64,000 nt of DNA from Pannonibacter phragmitetus_B (lineage in GTDB: Bacteria; Pseudomonadota; Alphaproteobacteria; Rhizobiales; Stappiaceae). The stretch lies in the NCBI RefSeq assembly GCF_050510895.1, contig NZ_JBNINT010000001.1:3534001-3598000 (forward strand), read 5' to 3'. A program made the translations under genes and the position numbers. The notes beneath the pieces were generated by a model. It was not told where the DNA came from, did no database searches, and saw nothing but the letters and a program-made list of their open reading frames with translations. Below are positions 1-8,206 of this stretch, in pieces; the first letter of the stretch is position 1, and every line of letters starts with the position of its first letter.

Positions 1-1008
1 GATCTCGAGGATCGTCTGCGAGGAGGCGATCTTCACGTTGTTCATGGAGACGGCAAAGCTGATGGAGGACAGCCGCGTCTCGTCCTCCCGCGCCGCCTCA
101 TACTGTTGCAAGGCCGCCAGAATGTTGGACTTCACCAGCTGCAGAAGGTTGGATGCCTCAGCCAGACGCAAAGCGCCGGGTGGAACAGTGCCGGGGCTCT
201 TGCGCGCTGCGGCCTTCACAAAGGCCTGCGCCCGCGCAAAGGCATCAGCGGCAATGCCGAACCACACGCCACTCCACAGGATGTGGGAATAGACCAGCAT
301 CGACTGAGCCGCGATCTCGGCAAAGGGCTTAGGCAGGATCTGGCAGGCCGGGGCCTCGCCCTTGAACAGGAACCCGTCCGAACGGGTACCGCGCATGCCC
401 AGCGTGTCCCAGTGATGGGTTTTTTCCAGGCTGTACTGCCCCTTCAGAAACACCGTCATCACCTGATCGGACGGCGCGCTGTCGGCCTTCGCCCGCGAGG
501 TGACGAGGATGGCATCCGCCGCCTCCGCATAGGAAATGACCGTCGCATCCTTCTGAAGCGTGCAGATGCCGTCCGCCACCTCAATAGCGCAGATGGAATT
601 GCGCAAATTGCCGCCAATACCGCCTTCTGTGGTGGCGGAAGCGAGCAGAAGCTGCTCTGCCGCAATGCGGCGCATGAAGCCTTCCTGCCACACATCTCCC
701 TGCCCGTGCGCCACAAGGCTCGACACCTTGATCTGATGCATGGCGAAAATCATGCCCGACGCTGCACAGGCCTGACCGAGAATGGAGCAGACTTCCGCCA
801 GCTCTGCGGTGGAGGCGCCTTCACCGCCAAGGCACACCGGAACTTGCAGGCCCAGCAGACGTTCCGCCCGCATGGCGTCCAGCGCCTCCTGAGGGAAGCG
901 GCCGGATGCATCCACATCGTCCGCATGGGCTGCGGCGACGGTCGCAGCACGCTTAGCTCGCTCAGCAAGGGCAAGGGCAAGGGCACGAACCGGCCGCAAC
1001 TCGTTCAT
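1..1008 (-). CDS. acyl-CoA dehydrogenase-like protein, 3' part off the left edge
   Basis: Only the first 336 codons are in the window; the frame is still open at base 1. The protein reads like the acyl-CoA dehydrogenase fold: a helical N-terminal half, a middle region with SATTEGGIGGNLRNS (flavin-contacting part of the family), then a helical C-terminal part. Such enzymes oxidise an acyl thioester with FAD. The ATG overlaps the stop codon of the carrier-protein gene upstream (ATGA), so the two are translationally coupled and the real substrate is probably an acyl- or aminoacyl-carrier protein rather than acyl-CoA. The family is seen; the carrier-bound substrate is inferred from the coupling. 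Whether a catalytic base residue is present cannot be judged without the missing end. Confidence 0.8.
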   Translation of the reverse strand, partial: MNELRPVRALALALAERAKRAATVAAAHADDVDASGRFPQEALDAMRAERLLGLQVPVCLGGEGASTAELAEVCSILGQACAASGMIFAMHQIKVSSLVAHGQGDVWQEGFMRRIAAEQLLLASATTEGGIGGNLRNSICAIEVADGICTLQKDATVISYAEAADAILVTSRAKADSAPSDQVMTVFLKGQYSLEKTHHWDTLGMRGTRSDGFLFKGEAPACQILPKPFAEIAAQSMLVYSHILWSGVWFGIAADAFARAQAFVKAAARKSPGTVPPGALRLAEASNLLQLVKSNILAALQQYEAAREDETRLSSISFAVSMNNVKIASSQTILEI

Positions 1009-1256
1009 CACGCCACCTGTCCGGCTGTCAGGGAAGCAACGGCCGCAGAAATTGCAGCGATCGAAGCAAAGGTTTTGCGGTTCAGCAGCGTTTCGGGAAA
1101 CTCTACGTCAAAAGCATCCTCCAGCCCCAGCATCAGCTGAACCGACGCAAAGGACGAAAGACCCGCTTCGTAGAGATCATCTTCATCGTGCAATGTATCA
1201 ACAGGCACAGGCAATCCGCCATGCCGGGAAATCAGATCACGGATTGTAGCAGTCAT
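1008..1256 (-). CDS. acyl carrier protein (phosphopantetheine-binding)
   Basis: An 82-residue acidic protein of typical carrier-protein length. The motif EAGLSSFASVQLML aligns with the family's DSL motif and puts the phosphopantetheine-bearing serine at Ser35. The sequence differs clearly from fatty-acid AcpP (GLSSF instead of GADSL), so it is a specialised carrier. It is the first gene of a pair overlapping the dehydrogenase-like gene by the ATGA junction. In rhizobia similar small carriers lie beside amino acid:[carrier protein] ligases, which are seryl-tRNA-synthetase-like enzymes, and I infer the same setting here. The ligase would lie outside the window, so this is unproven. Confidence 0.85.
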   Translation of the reverse strand: MTATIRDLISRHGGLPVPVDTLHDEDDLYEAGLSSFASVQLMLGLEDAFDVEFPETLLNRKTFASIAAISAAVASLTAGQVA

Positions 1257-1504
1257 GAATTAACACCCCCAGACAACGCAAGCCCATCCCTCTCGCGTCG
1301 AGCCCGTGCCGGAACTTTTCGGCGAGGATAGGCAATCGCGGGGATCATGGCACGCGCAAAGATACAATACAGTTAAATCAAGACTGCAATTCGTCCATTT
1401 TCATTAACCTGCGATAAACTTACTCTGCGTGCTAAGGTCTTTCCCTTAGGGGACAACCAAGACAGCATGCCTGACAGGCCCGTTGAGCAAAGCAGCTACT
1501 TGGC

Positions 1505-2038
1505 CTATCCCATCATCCGGCGCAGCGTGTCATCCCGCAGCACGAAATGGTGATGCAGTGCCGCTCCGATATGCAAGAAGACGAGCGCAGTGAAAGCCAG
1601 CCCCATCGCCATGTGCACACTGAAGAGACTGGCGGCCAGTTCCCGGTCCTGTCCTGTCAGCGGCGGCAGAGTGAAGAGCCCAAAAACCTGAATTGTTGCG
1701 CCATAGGCAGAGGTTGCCACCCACCCGACAAGCGGATTGAGAAGCAGAAACCCATAAAGCAGGACATGGACAGTCTCAGCCGCCCGGCGCTGCCAGACAG
1801 GCATGGTATCTGGCAAAGGCTGTGGCGGATGCCGGAGCCGCCAGAAAAGCCGTGCCAGCGTCAACGCCATCAGCACCACCCCAACCGAGCGGTGAAAATC
1901 GAACAGGCTGTTCTGCAGGCTGCCGGGGCCGACGCGGATCATGACAAACCCGGCTGGCACCATGGCCAGCACGAGCCCCGCCGTTACCCCGTGAAACAGG
2001 CGGGCGCCGCCGCCATACCGGAACGTATCCGTGCTCAT
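1505..2038 (-). CDS. cybB: cytochrome b561 family protein
   Basis: A 177-residue membrane protein with four predicted hydrophobic segments (about residues 13-33, 50-65, 90-110 and 140-160). Histidines near the membrane ends fit di-haem b-type cytochromes of the bacterial b561 (CybB) family: RLFHGVTAG at the N terminus, DFHRSVG, ETVHVLLYG, and FLHIGAALHHHF at the C terminus. Bacterial members move electrons between quinol and periplasmic acceptors or superoxide. It is monocistronic; the next gene is divergent from it, separated by 280 bases holding an inverted repeat. The ATG at 2038 lies 8 bases downstream of a weak GGGAGAGG-like ribosome site. Confidence 0.85.
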   Translation of the reverse strand: MSTDTFRYGGGARLFHGVTAGLVLAMVPAGFVMIRVGPGSLQNSLFDFHRSVGVVLMALTLARLFWRLRHPPQPLPDTMPVWQRRAAETVHVLLYGFLLLNPLVGWVATSAYGATIQVFGLFTLPPLTGQDRELAASLFSVHMAMGLAFTALVFLHIGAALHHHFVLRDDTLRRMMG

Positions 2039-2163
2039 TAAAGCCTCTCCCTATGCCTTCGCGTCACACAGGATCGCATGCGTTGCGCCGAAGGCAAGGC
2101 CTGTCACGATTACGTGAGCCCTGCATCGGAAAGCCTCCGGCATGCGTATGGTCGACAAAGGCA

Positions 2164-2182
2164 AGGTAAACCCAATTTACCT
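2164..2182. promoter_or_regulatory. 7-bp inverted repeat in the b561/RibD divergent intergenic region
   Basis: AGGTAAA-N5-TTTACCT is a perfect inverted repeat in the 280-base region between cybB and the RibD-like gene. Its size and symmetry fit a dimeric repressor or activator site, about 135 bases before the RibD-like start. No cognate regulator gene is adjacent. The rest of the region shows no gene and no riboswitch I recognise; in particular it has no FMN-riboswitch signature. Confidence 0.4.
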
Positions 2183-2318
2183 CTGCTAAAACTGGTTCGG
2201 AGGCGAACTTCGGAACAGAGCGTGCCAGAGCGGCGCTTGAGTATGTCAGGGCAGAATGCAGCGGCATTACTGAACCTGAACCCAGAGGGTGGAGAGGCGC
2301 AAGGTGAGGTCAACACGG

Positions 2319-3176
2319 ATGCCAGCGGCCCTGACGGCAGGCCAAACGAAGCAGACGGTCACGCAAGCGGCACCGCTTCGGCCTCAGCGTGATCCAGCGC
2401 TCCGCCTGACCTCCTTTGCTGATGACGAGGATTGGCGCGCCGTGCTGGCAGCAGCCCGTGCGCCTGGCACCCCACTGCCGCAAAGGTGGGAGAGCCTGTT
2501 TGGCCCGCTGATTCACCTGAAGCCGGATGAAACGCGCGTGGTTGGCCAGCTTGGGCAATCGCTCGACGGGCGCATTGCCACCGTTAGCGGTCATTCCAAA
2601 TATATCAACGGCTTCGGCTGCCTATCGCATTTGCACCGGTTGCGTGCGGTCTGCGACGTGGTGGTGGTTGGCGCCGGAACCGCCATTGCCGATGATCCGC
2701 AGCTGAATGTGCGCCTTGTGGAAGGGCCGAATCCGGCCCGTGCGATTATTGATCCGAGTGGCCGCGTGCCGAGAGACCTGCGCCTGTTCGACGACGACGG
2801 CGTACGCCGCATCATCATAACGGCAGCAGACACCCAGGGAGACTGGCCGGAAGGGGTGGAGGTGCTGCGGCTGGCGCGGCTCGCCGGCGGCGGGCTATGC
2901 CCCTTGGCCATTGTGAAGGCGCTGGCTAAGGCAGGCTTGCGCCGTATCCTGATCGAAGGCGGCAGTCAGACGATTTCCCGCTTCATCACCGCCCGCGCGC
3001 TTGACCGGCTGCATCTGCTTATCGCACCGATGATCATCGGTGCGGGGAAAATGGGCCTGGAGCTTTCACCGATCCAGACGCTGCAGGAAGCCCTGCGCCC
3101 GCGCATGACAGCCCATCAGGCTGGTGACGAGGTGCTGCTCGACTGCGATCTGCGGTCCTGTGAAATTTATTCCTGA
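2319..3176 (+). CDS. RibD C-terminal domain (dihydrofolate-reductase-like) protein
   Basis: The protein has the RibD_C reductase fold: VVGQLGQSLDGRIAT near residue 70, VVVGAGTAIADDPQLNVR (the NADPH and substrate region) and ILIEGGSQTISRF near the end. There is no deaminase domain, so it is not the bifunctional riboflavin enzyme RibD but a stand-alone reductase acting on a pyrimidine or pterin ribosyl-like substrate. The first 60 residues are unlike RibD. I chose ATG 2319 because AAGGTGAGGT lies at the right distance; an in-frame GTG at 2289 is possible. It is convergent with the methyltransferase/glycosyltransferase/pterin-synthase-like operon, and I infer it belongs to the same pathway. The repeat element starts at its stop codon. 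Confidence 0.8.
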   Translation: MPAALTAGQTKQTVTQAAPLRPQRDPALRLTSFADDEDWRAVLAAARAPGTPLPQRWESLFGPLIHLKPDETRVVGQLGQSLDGRIATVSGHSKYINGFGCLSHLHRLRAVCDVVVVGAGTAIADDPQLNVRLVEGPNPARAIIDPSGRVPRDLRLFDDDGVRRIIITAADTQGDWPEGVEVLRLARLAGGGLCPLAIVKALAKAGLRRILIEGGSQTISRFITARALDRLHLLIAPMIIGAGKMGLELSPIQTLQEALRPRMTAHQAGDEVLLDCDLRSCEIYS

Positions 3177-3274
3177 TACCATGGCTTTCGATGCTTCCGC
3201 ATCAAGCCTCAAAATTGCTCATCCTCCGCACGGGCTTGACCCGCTCTCTGTAAGCCAAGCTCACGGAGAGCTGG
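3175..3274 (-). repeat. 100-bp structured interspersed repeat, copy 1
   Basis: Read on the minus strand this matches the 100-bp elements at 27841 and 60968, with the shared cores CAAGCCCGTGCGG and GCATCGAAAGCC. It has a 15-bp imperfect stem with loop CTTGG and a second hairpin GATGC-GGAA-GCATC closed by GGC/GCC. It fills the gap between two convergent genes: it overlaps the last two bases of the RibD-like stop codon and supplies the last few codons and stop of the methyltransferase. It is the most diverged of the three copies. It resembles rhizobial intergenic palindromic elements in size, but I cannot assign it to a named family. Confidence 0.85.
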
Positions 3275-4052
3275 CATGAGGCAGCGCAGCAATGTCTAGA
3301 TGGCCAACCTGAAGGCTTGAACGGCCGGCGGCGATTTCTGCCAGACGGAAGGCCAGCCAGCTTGCCAGGCCGGCAGCATCGGCCCCCATCTCCCGGGCGG
3401 CCTCGGCCCAGCCGCGCACAAGCTCTTCCTGAAAGGCACCATGCTCTGGCCCTGCCTGCCAGTCGGAAGTGCCCTGCACCACCCGGTAGCCTGCCTTCTC
3501 GAAAGCACGCGCGACATAAGCGGCAGCCGCCGGGCCCAAAGCCGGGCCAAAGCCTTTGTCTGTCTGCTGATGCGCATTCATCGCAAGGCGCACGGTCTCA
3601 TCCAGCGGATGGGGCGGGAAACAGGAAGCCCGGCCATCATAGGTGAGACTGGCGAGAAAAGGCTTATTCGCGGCACTGACTGCGGCAACAAGAGCGTCAG
3701 CAAATCCTGCCGTGACCAGATCCAGAAAGGCCGATGTGGTCACCCCATCCGTGGCCGCCAGATCAAGGCCTCCGAAACCTGAGGCAAGATCCGTCTCCCG
3801 GCACTCGATGATGACGCCGGAGGGCCCGGCCAGACGGGCCCTGGCTGCGGCCAGAAGGGCTGGGTCATGATCGGTCAGCAGCCACTGCTGGTTCAGGGCG
3901 AGCCTGGGCGCAAGTGCAGCCACGGTTGCGCCGGTGCCGCTGGCCAGATCCGTCAGATGCGGCGGGCGCCCCTGCGGCAGGGCGTCAAGAAACACCGCTT
4001 CCACTGCAGCACTGCGCGCTGCCTCATCAAGGGGGAGCGCAATGCCAGCCAC
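3261..4052 (-). CDS. class I SAM-dependent methyltransferase
   Basis: A 263-residue Rossmann-type methyltransferase. SAM motif I is seen as LTDLASGTGATVAALA (residues ~33-48), followed by an acidic second strand, LLTDHDPALL. A later region, ASLTYDGRASCFPPHP, may contact substrate. It would methylate a small molecule in the cytosol. It is the last gene of the minus-strand operon behind the glycosyltransferase (40-base gap). Its last few codons and stop lie inside the 100-bp repeat, so the C terminus has been altered by that insertion. The substrate is unknown; the neighbours suggest a pterin-like or glycosylated compound. Confidence 0.8.
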   Translation of the reverse strand: MAGIALPLDEAARSAAVEAVFLDALPQGRPPHLTDLASGTGATVAALAPRLALNQQWLLTDHDPALLAAARARLAGPSGVIIECRETDLASGFGGLDLAATDGVTTSAFLDLVTAGFADALVAAVSAANKPFLASLTYDGRASCFPPHPLDETVRLAMNAHQQTDKGFGPALGPAAAAYVARAFEKAGYRVVQGTSDWQAGPEHGAFQEELVRGWAEAAREMGADAAGLASWLAFRLAEIAAGRSSLQVGHLDIAALPHASSP

Positions 4053-4092
4053 TCAGCCGAAAATCCGGCCATCTGTCGTTCCTCTCTCCTGA

Positions 4093-5178
4093 TTACGCCG
4101 GGATGCGCAGTGCAGCAGCGTCGAGCGCATCCGAGAAATGGTGTGCCGCCTCTGTCCAGTCAGGCATCAGCTCTGCCGCCGCGCGTGCCTTTGCCGCCAG
4201 CTGCAGGCGCAAGGCACTGTCTGCCATCAGACTGCACAGCGCTCCCCGCAACTCCTCTACGCTGCCGGGCTGAACATAGATCCCGCCTCCACCGGACAGG
4301 CTGCGCTCCACCGCCGGGCCGCCGCTGCCGATAACCGGCAGGCCACGGGCCAGCGCTTCGGTGAAAGCCATGCCGAAGCCCTCATAGTGGCTGGCGAGCA
4401 CGAAAAGGTCTGCCGCAGCATAGGCGGCCTCCAGCACGGAGCTTGGCAGAGCCCCATGCAGGGTGACCCGGCCCTCCAGCCCGCACGCCGCAATCTGCCG
4501 CCTCAGTGCAGCGTGGCATGCTTCGTCCAGAAAGCCGCCCGCGATTTCCAGCCGCCAGTCAAACTTCGTTAGCCCCGCCAGCGCCTCCACCAGCACGTCA
4601 TGGCCCTTGCGCGGCACGATGGAGCCGACCGACAGAAGCCGCAAGGCTGGCCCGCCGCTGCCCACTGCCTGCGGCGCCCGGTCCGTGCCCGGCTCCACCA
4701 CATGCAGATGGGCAGACGGCACGGCGAAAAGCTCACGCACGCGTGCTGCCGTCGCGTGGCTGGTGACGATCACTTCATGGGCATGACGCAAGGCCTCGCG
4801 TTCGGCAGTCTCAAGCTGACCGGCGAGCTGCGGGGCGAGACCGCTTTCGAGGCACAGCGGGTGATGCAACAGGCAGACGAGCGTCATCCGCGGCGCAAGA
4901 CGCGCTGCGACAGCCCCCAGCACCGCATATGCAAGGCCATCCACCACCAGAAGCGTGCCGTCCGGCAGTGCCTCAAGGGCCGCTTCAGCTTTGCGCAGCA
5001 CTTCCGGCTCCGGGCAGGGAAATCCCGCCCCCAATTCCAGAAGCTTCACATCCCGGCCAAGCTCCCCGAGCCCGGCGATGATGCGCCGGTCATAGCCATA
5101 GCCTCCGGTCGGCATATCGAGATTGCCCGGAAAGGCAAAGACGATCGGGGCTTTGGGGGCAAAGGCCACATTTGTCAT
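4093..5178 (-). CDS. glycosyltransferase family 4 (GT-B fold)
   Basis: A 361-residue retaining GT-B glycosyltransferase. The N-terminal half holds a Rossmann domain with a glycine-rich acceptor loop (MPTGGYGYDRR). The C-terminal half has VGSIVPRKGHDVLVEAL and the nucleotide-sugar-binding EGFGMAFTEALARGLPVI, the E-x7-E motif of GT4. It would move a sugar from an NDP-sugar to an acceptor. Its ATG overlaps the stop region of the pterin-synthase-like gene by 4 bases, which implies co-translation. The small-molecule context, with no polysaccharide export genes, suggests a soluble acceptor rather than lipid-linked glycan. Confidence 0.85.
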   Translation of the reverse strand: MTNVAFAPKAPIVFAFPGNLDMPTGGYGYDRRIIAGLGELGRDVKLLELGAGFPCPEPEVLRKAEAALEALPDGTLLVVDGLAYAVLGAVAARLAPRMTLVCLLHHPLCLESGLAPQLAGQLETAEREALRHAHEVIVTSHATAARVRELFAVPSAHLHVVEPGTDRAPQAVGSGGPALRLLSVGSIVPRKGHDVLVEALAGLTKFDWRLEIAGGFLDEACHAALRRQIAACGLEGRVTLHGALPSSVLEAAYAAADLFVLASHYEGFGMAFTEALARGLPVIGSGGPAVERSLSGGGGIYVQPGSVEELRGALCSLMADSALRLQLAAKARAAAELMPDWTEAAHHFSDALDAAALRIPA

Positions 5179-5576
5179 GCCACAGGCGCCTCATACCAGG
5201 CCCGGGCCACATGCGACTCAGAGATGGTCACCCGGATCGCCCGGATTTCAGCACCGGGACGGCCGAGCCGGCTGTCCCTTGCGGCCTGCGCCAGATGGTC
5301 ATGCACGTGCTTGGTCAGGAATTCTGTCGTCGTGTTGATCCCGGCGAATTCCGGCACCTCATCAAGGTTGCGGTAGTTCAGTGGCGACAGCACTTCCTTC
5401 AGCGCCTCATGGGCTCGGCCGATATCGATCACAACGCCATTGGCATCAAGGCTGTCCGCAAGAAAGGCGGCATCGACCACGAAAGTCGCCCCATGCAGCG
5501 CCTGTGCCGGGCCAAACAGCTCACCCTTGAAGGAGTGGGCAATCATCACGTGGTCGCGGACTTCAACGGCAAACAT
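5175..5576 (-). CDS. 6-carboxytetrahydropterin synthase / PTPS-like protein with altered active site
   Basis: A 133-residue protein of the T-fold PTPS/QueD family: VMIAHSF for the first zinc-ligand region, ALHGATF for the second, and TISESHVARAWYE for the end with the substrate-anchoring Glu120. Compared with the family's known residues, zinc ligands His14 and His28 are kept but the third is Ala30. The catalytic Cys position (four before the HxH) is Ala24, and the Asp-His pair is Asn67-Tyr68. The pterin pocket is therefore kept but the usual chemistry is not. It sits 4 bases after the dehydrogenase and overlaps the glycosyltransferase. It may bind a pterin or catalyse another step; calling it QueD would be wrong. 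Confidence 0.8.
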   Translation of the reverse strand: MFAVEVRDHVMIAHSFKGELFGPAQALHGATFVVDAAFLADSLDANGVVIDIGRAHEALKEVLSPLNYRNLDEVPEFAGINTTTEFLTKHVHDHLAQAARDSRLGRPGAEIRAIRVTISESHVARAWYEAPVA

Positions 5577-5580
5577 TCAC

Positions 5581-6589
5581 TCACTCCGGTTGATCATAAA
5601 CGACAAGCGGCGCCAGAGCCGAACGGTCATGCAACAGAACATGCGGCAGGCACTCGGGCAGGCGGGCAAAGGGAAGGCGGGGTGCAGCAGCGCATCGAGG
5701 CGGTCATCTGCCAGCAGCGCAAGGGCCGTTTCCAGCCGTCGGCGGAAGGTCCAGCGGTTGCGGCGCTGCGGGGGATGCGCCCGACCTGCGTGGATTTCAG
5801 CACCAGCCGGCGGCTGTGAAAATCCGCCCCGAGTGGCACCGATACCGGCTTCGCGCCGTACCAGCTCAGCTCCAGCACGGTTGCTTCATCCCCGGCACAG
5901 GTGAGCGCAGTGGCCAGCCCTTCGGGCGAAGCGCTGGCATGGATGACGAGATCCTGATCCCCTGGCGCCTCTGCGGGCGCAGCAAAGCCTGCCCCGAAGG
6001 ACGCAGCAATCTTTGCACGGGTGGGATCAACATCCACCAGAGTGACGCGGGTGCCGGGAATCCCGGCCGCCAGAAAGACGCAGAGCAGCCCCAGAACGCC
6101 TCCTCCGACGACGCAGATGTGGTCACCGGGCGCAGGAGCTCCGTCCCACAGAGCGTTGAGCGCGGTTTCCATATTGGCCGCCAGAATGGCCCGCTCCGCC
6201 GGGATACCCTCCGGCACAGGCACCAGCATCTCAAGCGGTGCATCAAACACGTCCTGATGGGGATGCAGGCAGAAGACGGTCTTGCCCAGAAGCGCTGGCG
6301 CCCCTGCCTCGACACAGGCAACGGCGGCATAGCCATACTTGACCGGAAAGGGAAAGGCTCCGCCCTGCAGCGGCGCGCGCATGCGCTGCCATTCAGCTTC
6401 GGGCACAAGCCCGCTCAGCACCAGCCGCTCCGTGCCCCGGCTGACACCGCTTGCCAGCGTGCGCAAGCGGACGCGGCCTTGCTCAAGCAGCGGCAGAGGC
6501 TCGGAGCGCAGTTGGCAAGCGCCGCTCTCCACATACCAGAGCGCCGTGGCTGTCTGCTGTCGGTCCCAGGCATCCTGCTCAGCGGTCAT
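5581..6589 (-). CDS. BchC-like medium-chain dehydrogenase, two frameshifts
   Basis: A medium-chain dehydrogenase/reductase with an N-terminal GroES-like part (ASGVSRGTE, as in BchC-type enzymes) and an NAD(P)-binding Rossmann motif ICVVGGGVLGLL. The usual catalytic-zinc cysteine position is Ser (SGVSRGT), so it is probably zinc-free although the family is often named zinc-binding. Single C deletions in the runs at 5770-5774 and 5671-5673 shift the frame. Restoring them gives RIPPQRRNRWTFRRRL and a C-terminal LPHVLLHDRSALAPLVVYD, the expected family ending, with stop at 5581. It is the first gene of the putative pterin-glycoside operon; upstream AGGACA is the ribosome site. Confidence 0.8.
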
Positions 6590-6789
6590 CCGGCTTGTCC
6601 TGCAATTGGCTTGTCTGATCTCTTATACGCAGGGTGGCACAGACTGGAGCAGCCCGAACAGGCTCTAAAGGCAGAAAATCTGCGCTCGCATGAAGATCAG
6701 ACGAAAACACCCTGCCGGGAAGGCCCGGCAGGGTGTTCAAAAACTCGGTCATTCAGGCGCTTTGGGCTGCGGCCGCCAGTTCCGGCCGG

Positions 6790-7256
6790 TCAGGCCGCGT
6801 TCGAAGACGTCTGCGGCTGGGTCAGAAGCGCAAAAGCTGCCTGGGCATCAATGGCCGTGCGCAGGCCGCTCGCAACCTTGGTATCACGCAGCTGCCGGGC
6901 GATCCGGGCCAGCGCCTTCAGATGATCCGCACCGGCCCCTCCGGGGCCAGCAGCAGGAAGATGAGATCGACCGGCTGGTCGTCCAGCGCATCGAAGTCGA
7001 TCGGCTTCTCCATCCTTGCGAAGAATCCAACCAGCTTGTCGAGTTTCACCAGCTTGCCATGGGGAATGGCAACGCCATGCCCAACGCCGGTGGACCCAAG
7101 CCGCTCACGCTGCAGCAGCGTGTCGAAGATCTCGCGCTCGGACAGGCCGGTCAGTTCAGCGGCCTTGGTGGCCAGCTCCTGAATAGCCTGCTTCTTGCTG
7201 CTCGCCTTCAAACCGACGACAACCGCTTCCTGAGATATCAGATCGCTCAGATCCAT
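6790..7256 (-). CDS. ptsN: PTS IIA-like nitrogen regulatory protein PtsN, frameshifted
   Basis: The protein begins MDLSDLISQEAVV and has the phosphorylation site GVAIPHGK (His66), as in EIIA-Ntr. In the nitrogen phosphotransferase chain PtsP-NPr-PtsN it regulates nitrogen, potassium and carbon metabolism. As written, a stop occurs at 6918; adding one C to the run at 6936-6939 restores EGAGADHLKALARIARQLRD and about 155 residues in total, the normal length. A stop at 6790 then ends the gene. It follows hpf at 78 bases in the classic rpoN-hpf-ptsN order. A second in-frame ATG directly upstream (7259) is an equal start candidate. The frameshift is most likely an assembly error. Confidence 0.88.
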
Positions 7257-7334
7257 CATTCTTTTCCGTTTGGTCCTCAAAGCGCTCCCGGCAGGTTGCC
7301 CCGCCGGGAGTGCAGAACTTGAGGACAAGATGGC

Positions 7335-7924
7335 CTAGTTGGCCGCCTGCTGTCCAATCAAGGCTGGGTCAATCCAGCCAATGTTTCCGTCCGGACGCCG
7401 GTAGACGACGTTTACGCCGCCATTCGCAGCGCTCTTGAAGACGACGACCGGGGCTTCGGACAGATCCAGTTCCATGACCGCCATGCCGACGGTGAGGGTC
7501 TTGATCCGTGCCGAGGTCTCGGCGATGACCAGCGGATTGAAGTCCGCCGGAACTTCCTCTTCCTCCTCGGGCAAGGCCAGCACGTAGGACGCTGCCTCGT
7601 AGAATTCACGCTGCGCGCCATTGGCTACGCTGTGATGCGCCTTAAGCTTGCGCTTGTACCGGCGCAGCCGCTTTTCAATTCTGTCCGCCGCGCGGTCAAA
7701 GCTTGCGCGCGGGTCGTGGTCCTCTCCGGACACCTGCAACACGATCCCCGTGTCGAGATGCAGCGAGCATTCCGTCTTGAAGCCCGCGCCTTCGCGCGTC
7801 AGCGTGACGTGCCCGTTAAACCCCCGTCGAAATACTTCGACAGGGCGTCGGCGATCCGGTCGTTGACATGGACGCGCATTGCATCGCCAATATCAACGTT
7901 CTTACCCGAAATCCGCAATGTCAT
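7335..7924 (-). CDS. hpf: ribosome hibernation promoting factor (long HPF), frameshifted
   Basis: The N-terminal S30AE domain starts MTLRISGKNVDIGDAMRVHV and the C-terminal domain contains VVYRRPDGNIGWIDP, the dimerisation part found only in long HPF. The protein dimerises 70S ribosomes into inactive 100S particles in stationary phase. One base is missing near the C run at 7821-7825; restoring it joins DALSKYFDGG to FNGHVTLTREG and gives 196 residues, the usual length. It lies between rpoN and ptsN. Downstream of the shift the frame is clean. Confidence 0.9.
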
Positions 7925-8206
7925 GGGGACCTCTTCTTGTTCCATGGACCGTTTCCTGCCGGCCGGAGCCGGCTCACGGGGCTGTTACCCCCGGACGGAT
8001 CAGCATGACCCAATTGGCACTTCGGCGCCACACCCTGACATTGCTTTCGCGGCCGGTGCTATAGGCGGCACTGCCCGTAAAGTCAATTGGCGGCTCTGAC
8101 AGCCTCAGTGGCCGGGCGGATCAAACCTCCCGTCCAAAACATATAGGATCACAATTTGGCTTTGTGAGCACCTACTGGACGAGAGTGCGATTAATTTTTG
8201 CTGTCT

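Noticed and set aside
106..1140. A long plus-strand frame over the left-edge dehydrogenase
   Set aside because: No recognisable motifs, and the minus strand encodes a carrier protein and dehydrogenase in a coupled arrangement.
2039..2318. FMN riboswitch before the RibD-like gene
   Set aside because: The conserved RFN-element core sequences are absent, and the protein lacks the deaminase domain of a riboflavin-synthesis RibD.
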